31,065 nucleotides of DNA from a virus: the IMG/VR virus record IMGVR_UViG_3300042988_001945, positions 1 to 31,065 of that record; one strand, given 5' to 3'. Positions within the stretch are counted from its first letter, which is position 1. Each line of letters starts with the position of its first letter. Both the position numbers and the translations under genes were made by a program. Below are positions 30,744 to 31,065 of this stretch, piece by piece. The notes beneath the pieces are model-generated. The model made no database searches. It saw nothing but the letters and a program-made list of their open reading frames with translations, and was not told the DNA's origin.

Positions 30744-31065
30744 ATGGCAAAAAAGAAAATTACTCTTCCTGAAGGATTCGAAGAAGTGGATGGTAAAATC
30801 ATCCACTCAGAATCTGGGGAAGAATACATAAAGAATGGAGACGATTTAGTCAAAGTTTCAACTGGTGAAGTGTTCGTTGAACAACCTAAACTGAAGAAAA
30901 AATTCACAAAACTTAAGGACTATAAAGAGAAAATCAACTTTAAGGATGTGAAATATAAGCCTCAAGAGTGGATTGAAATGTCACAGGCTTATAAGGAAGT
31001 TACAAGACTTCCAGGAATTCCAGCTGGTCACGTAATCATGAATTACGGTAAGTCAGATACAGGTA
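30744..31065 (+). CDS. RecA/UvsX-like recombinase, N-terminal part (3' end outside window)
   Basis: The first 107 residues are visible. After a polar N-terminal region with a DGKIIHSESGEEYIKNGDDL segment, the sequence LPGIPAGHVIMNYGKSDTG is the lead-in and start of a Walker A loop, matching the RecA/UvsX pattern GhPxGxhhxhxGxxxxGKT; the window ends within the loop, before the GKT lysine. A strand-exchange ATPase would fit next to the zinc protein and the family A polymerase. A DnaB-type helicase or another RecA-fold ATPase cannot be excluded from this fragment. An A/T leader with TTTTTTATAAGC lies just before the ATG. Confidence 0.75.
   Translation, partial: MAKKKITLPEGFEEVDGKIIHSESGEEYIKNGDDLVKVSTGEVFVEQPKLKKKFTKLKDYKEKINFKDVKYKPQEWIEMSQAYKEVTRLPGIPAGHVIMNYGKSDTG

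Overview
The window looks like part of the genome of a large, tailed, contractile-tail (T4-like) bacteriophage of a Bacteroidota host. The phage call rests on a T4 gp17-type terminase, a gp20-type portal, a tape measure protein, paired gp26-like baseplate proteins, a gp48/gp54-like tube-junction domain, a gp53-like wedge protein and a hub-lysozyme, almost all on the + strand and tightly packed. The host call rests on a textbook Bacteroidota promoter (TTTG, 20 nt, TAnnTTTG) in front of the DNA polymerase III gene, a second TAnnTTTG box in front of the family A polymerase, and A-rich rather than Shine-Dalgarno leaders. The DNA is AT-rich and uses the standard code (TGA as stop). No tRNA, CRISPR array, insertion sequence or integrase was seen.

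Layout. 1-1052: end of an unknown gene, a membrane protein and a small beta-rich (Ig-like) protein. 1099-4950: large terminase and portal. 4952-5206: small unknown protein. 5207-5349: Bacteroidota promoter and a leader with two near-identical hairpin units. 5350-10353: replication operon of exonuclease-DnaE fusion, HNH nuclease and RNase H. 10328-10904: two small minus-strand genes, one a coiled-coil protein with a C-terminal membrane anchor. 11025-11899: tiny ORF, Vsr/DUF559-like nuclease and a coiled-coil protein. 11979-16088: two paralogous baseplate proteins, an unknown virion-type protein and a membrane protein, closed by a strong terminator. 16175-28420: tape measure, a 1399-residue protein with about thirty 22-residue repeats fused to a baseplate domain, a gp53-like protein, and a 1426-residue hub ending in a lysozyme-like domain. 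28441-31065: family A DNA polymerase, a zinc-finger protein with a Gln-rich tail (possible ssDNA-binding protein), and the start of a RecA/UvsX-like recombinase.

How it fits together. Packaging (terminase, portal) and tail assembly genes alternate with replication and recombination genes rather than forming separate blocks. Two promoter classes seem to match this: TAnnTTTG boxes precede the polymerase genes, while a recurrent TATTTATW + A-rich motif lies 11-22 nt upstream of seven start codons, all in or next to the virion gene clusters. The second class is a candidate phage late promoter. The most unusual items are the repeat-baseplate fusion, the tandem hairpin leader of the exonuclease-DnaE gene, the coexistence of family C and family A polymerases, and the motif shared by virion-type genes.
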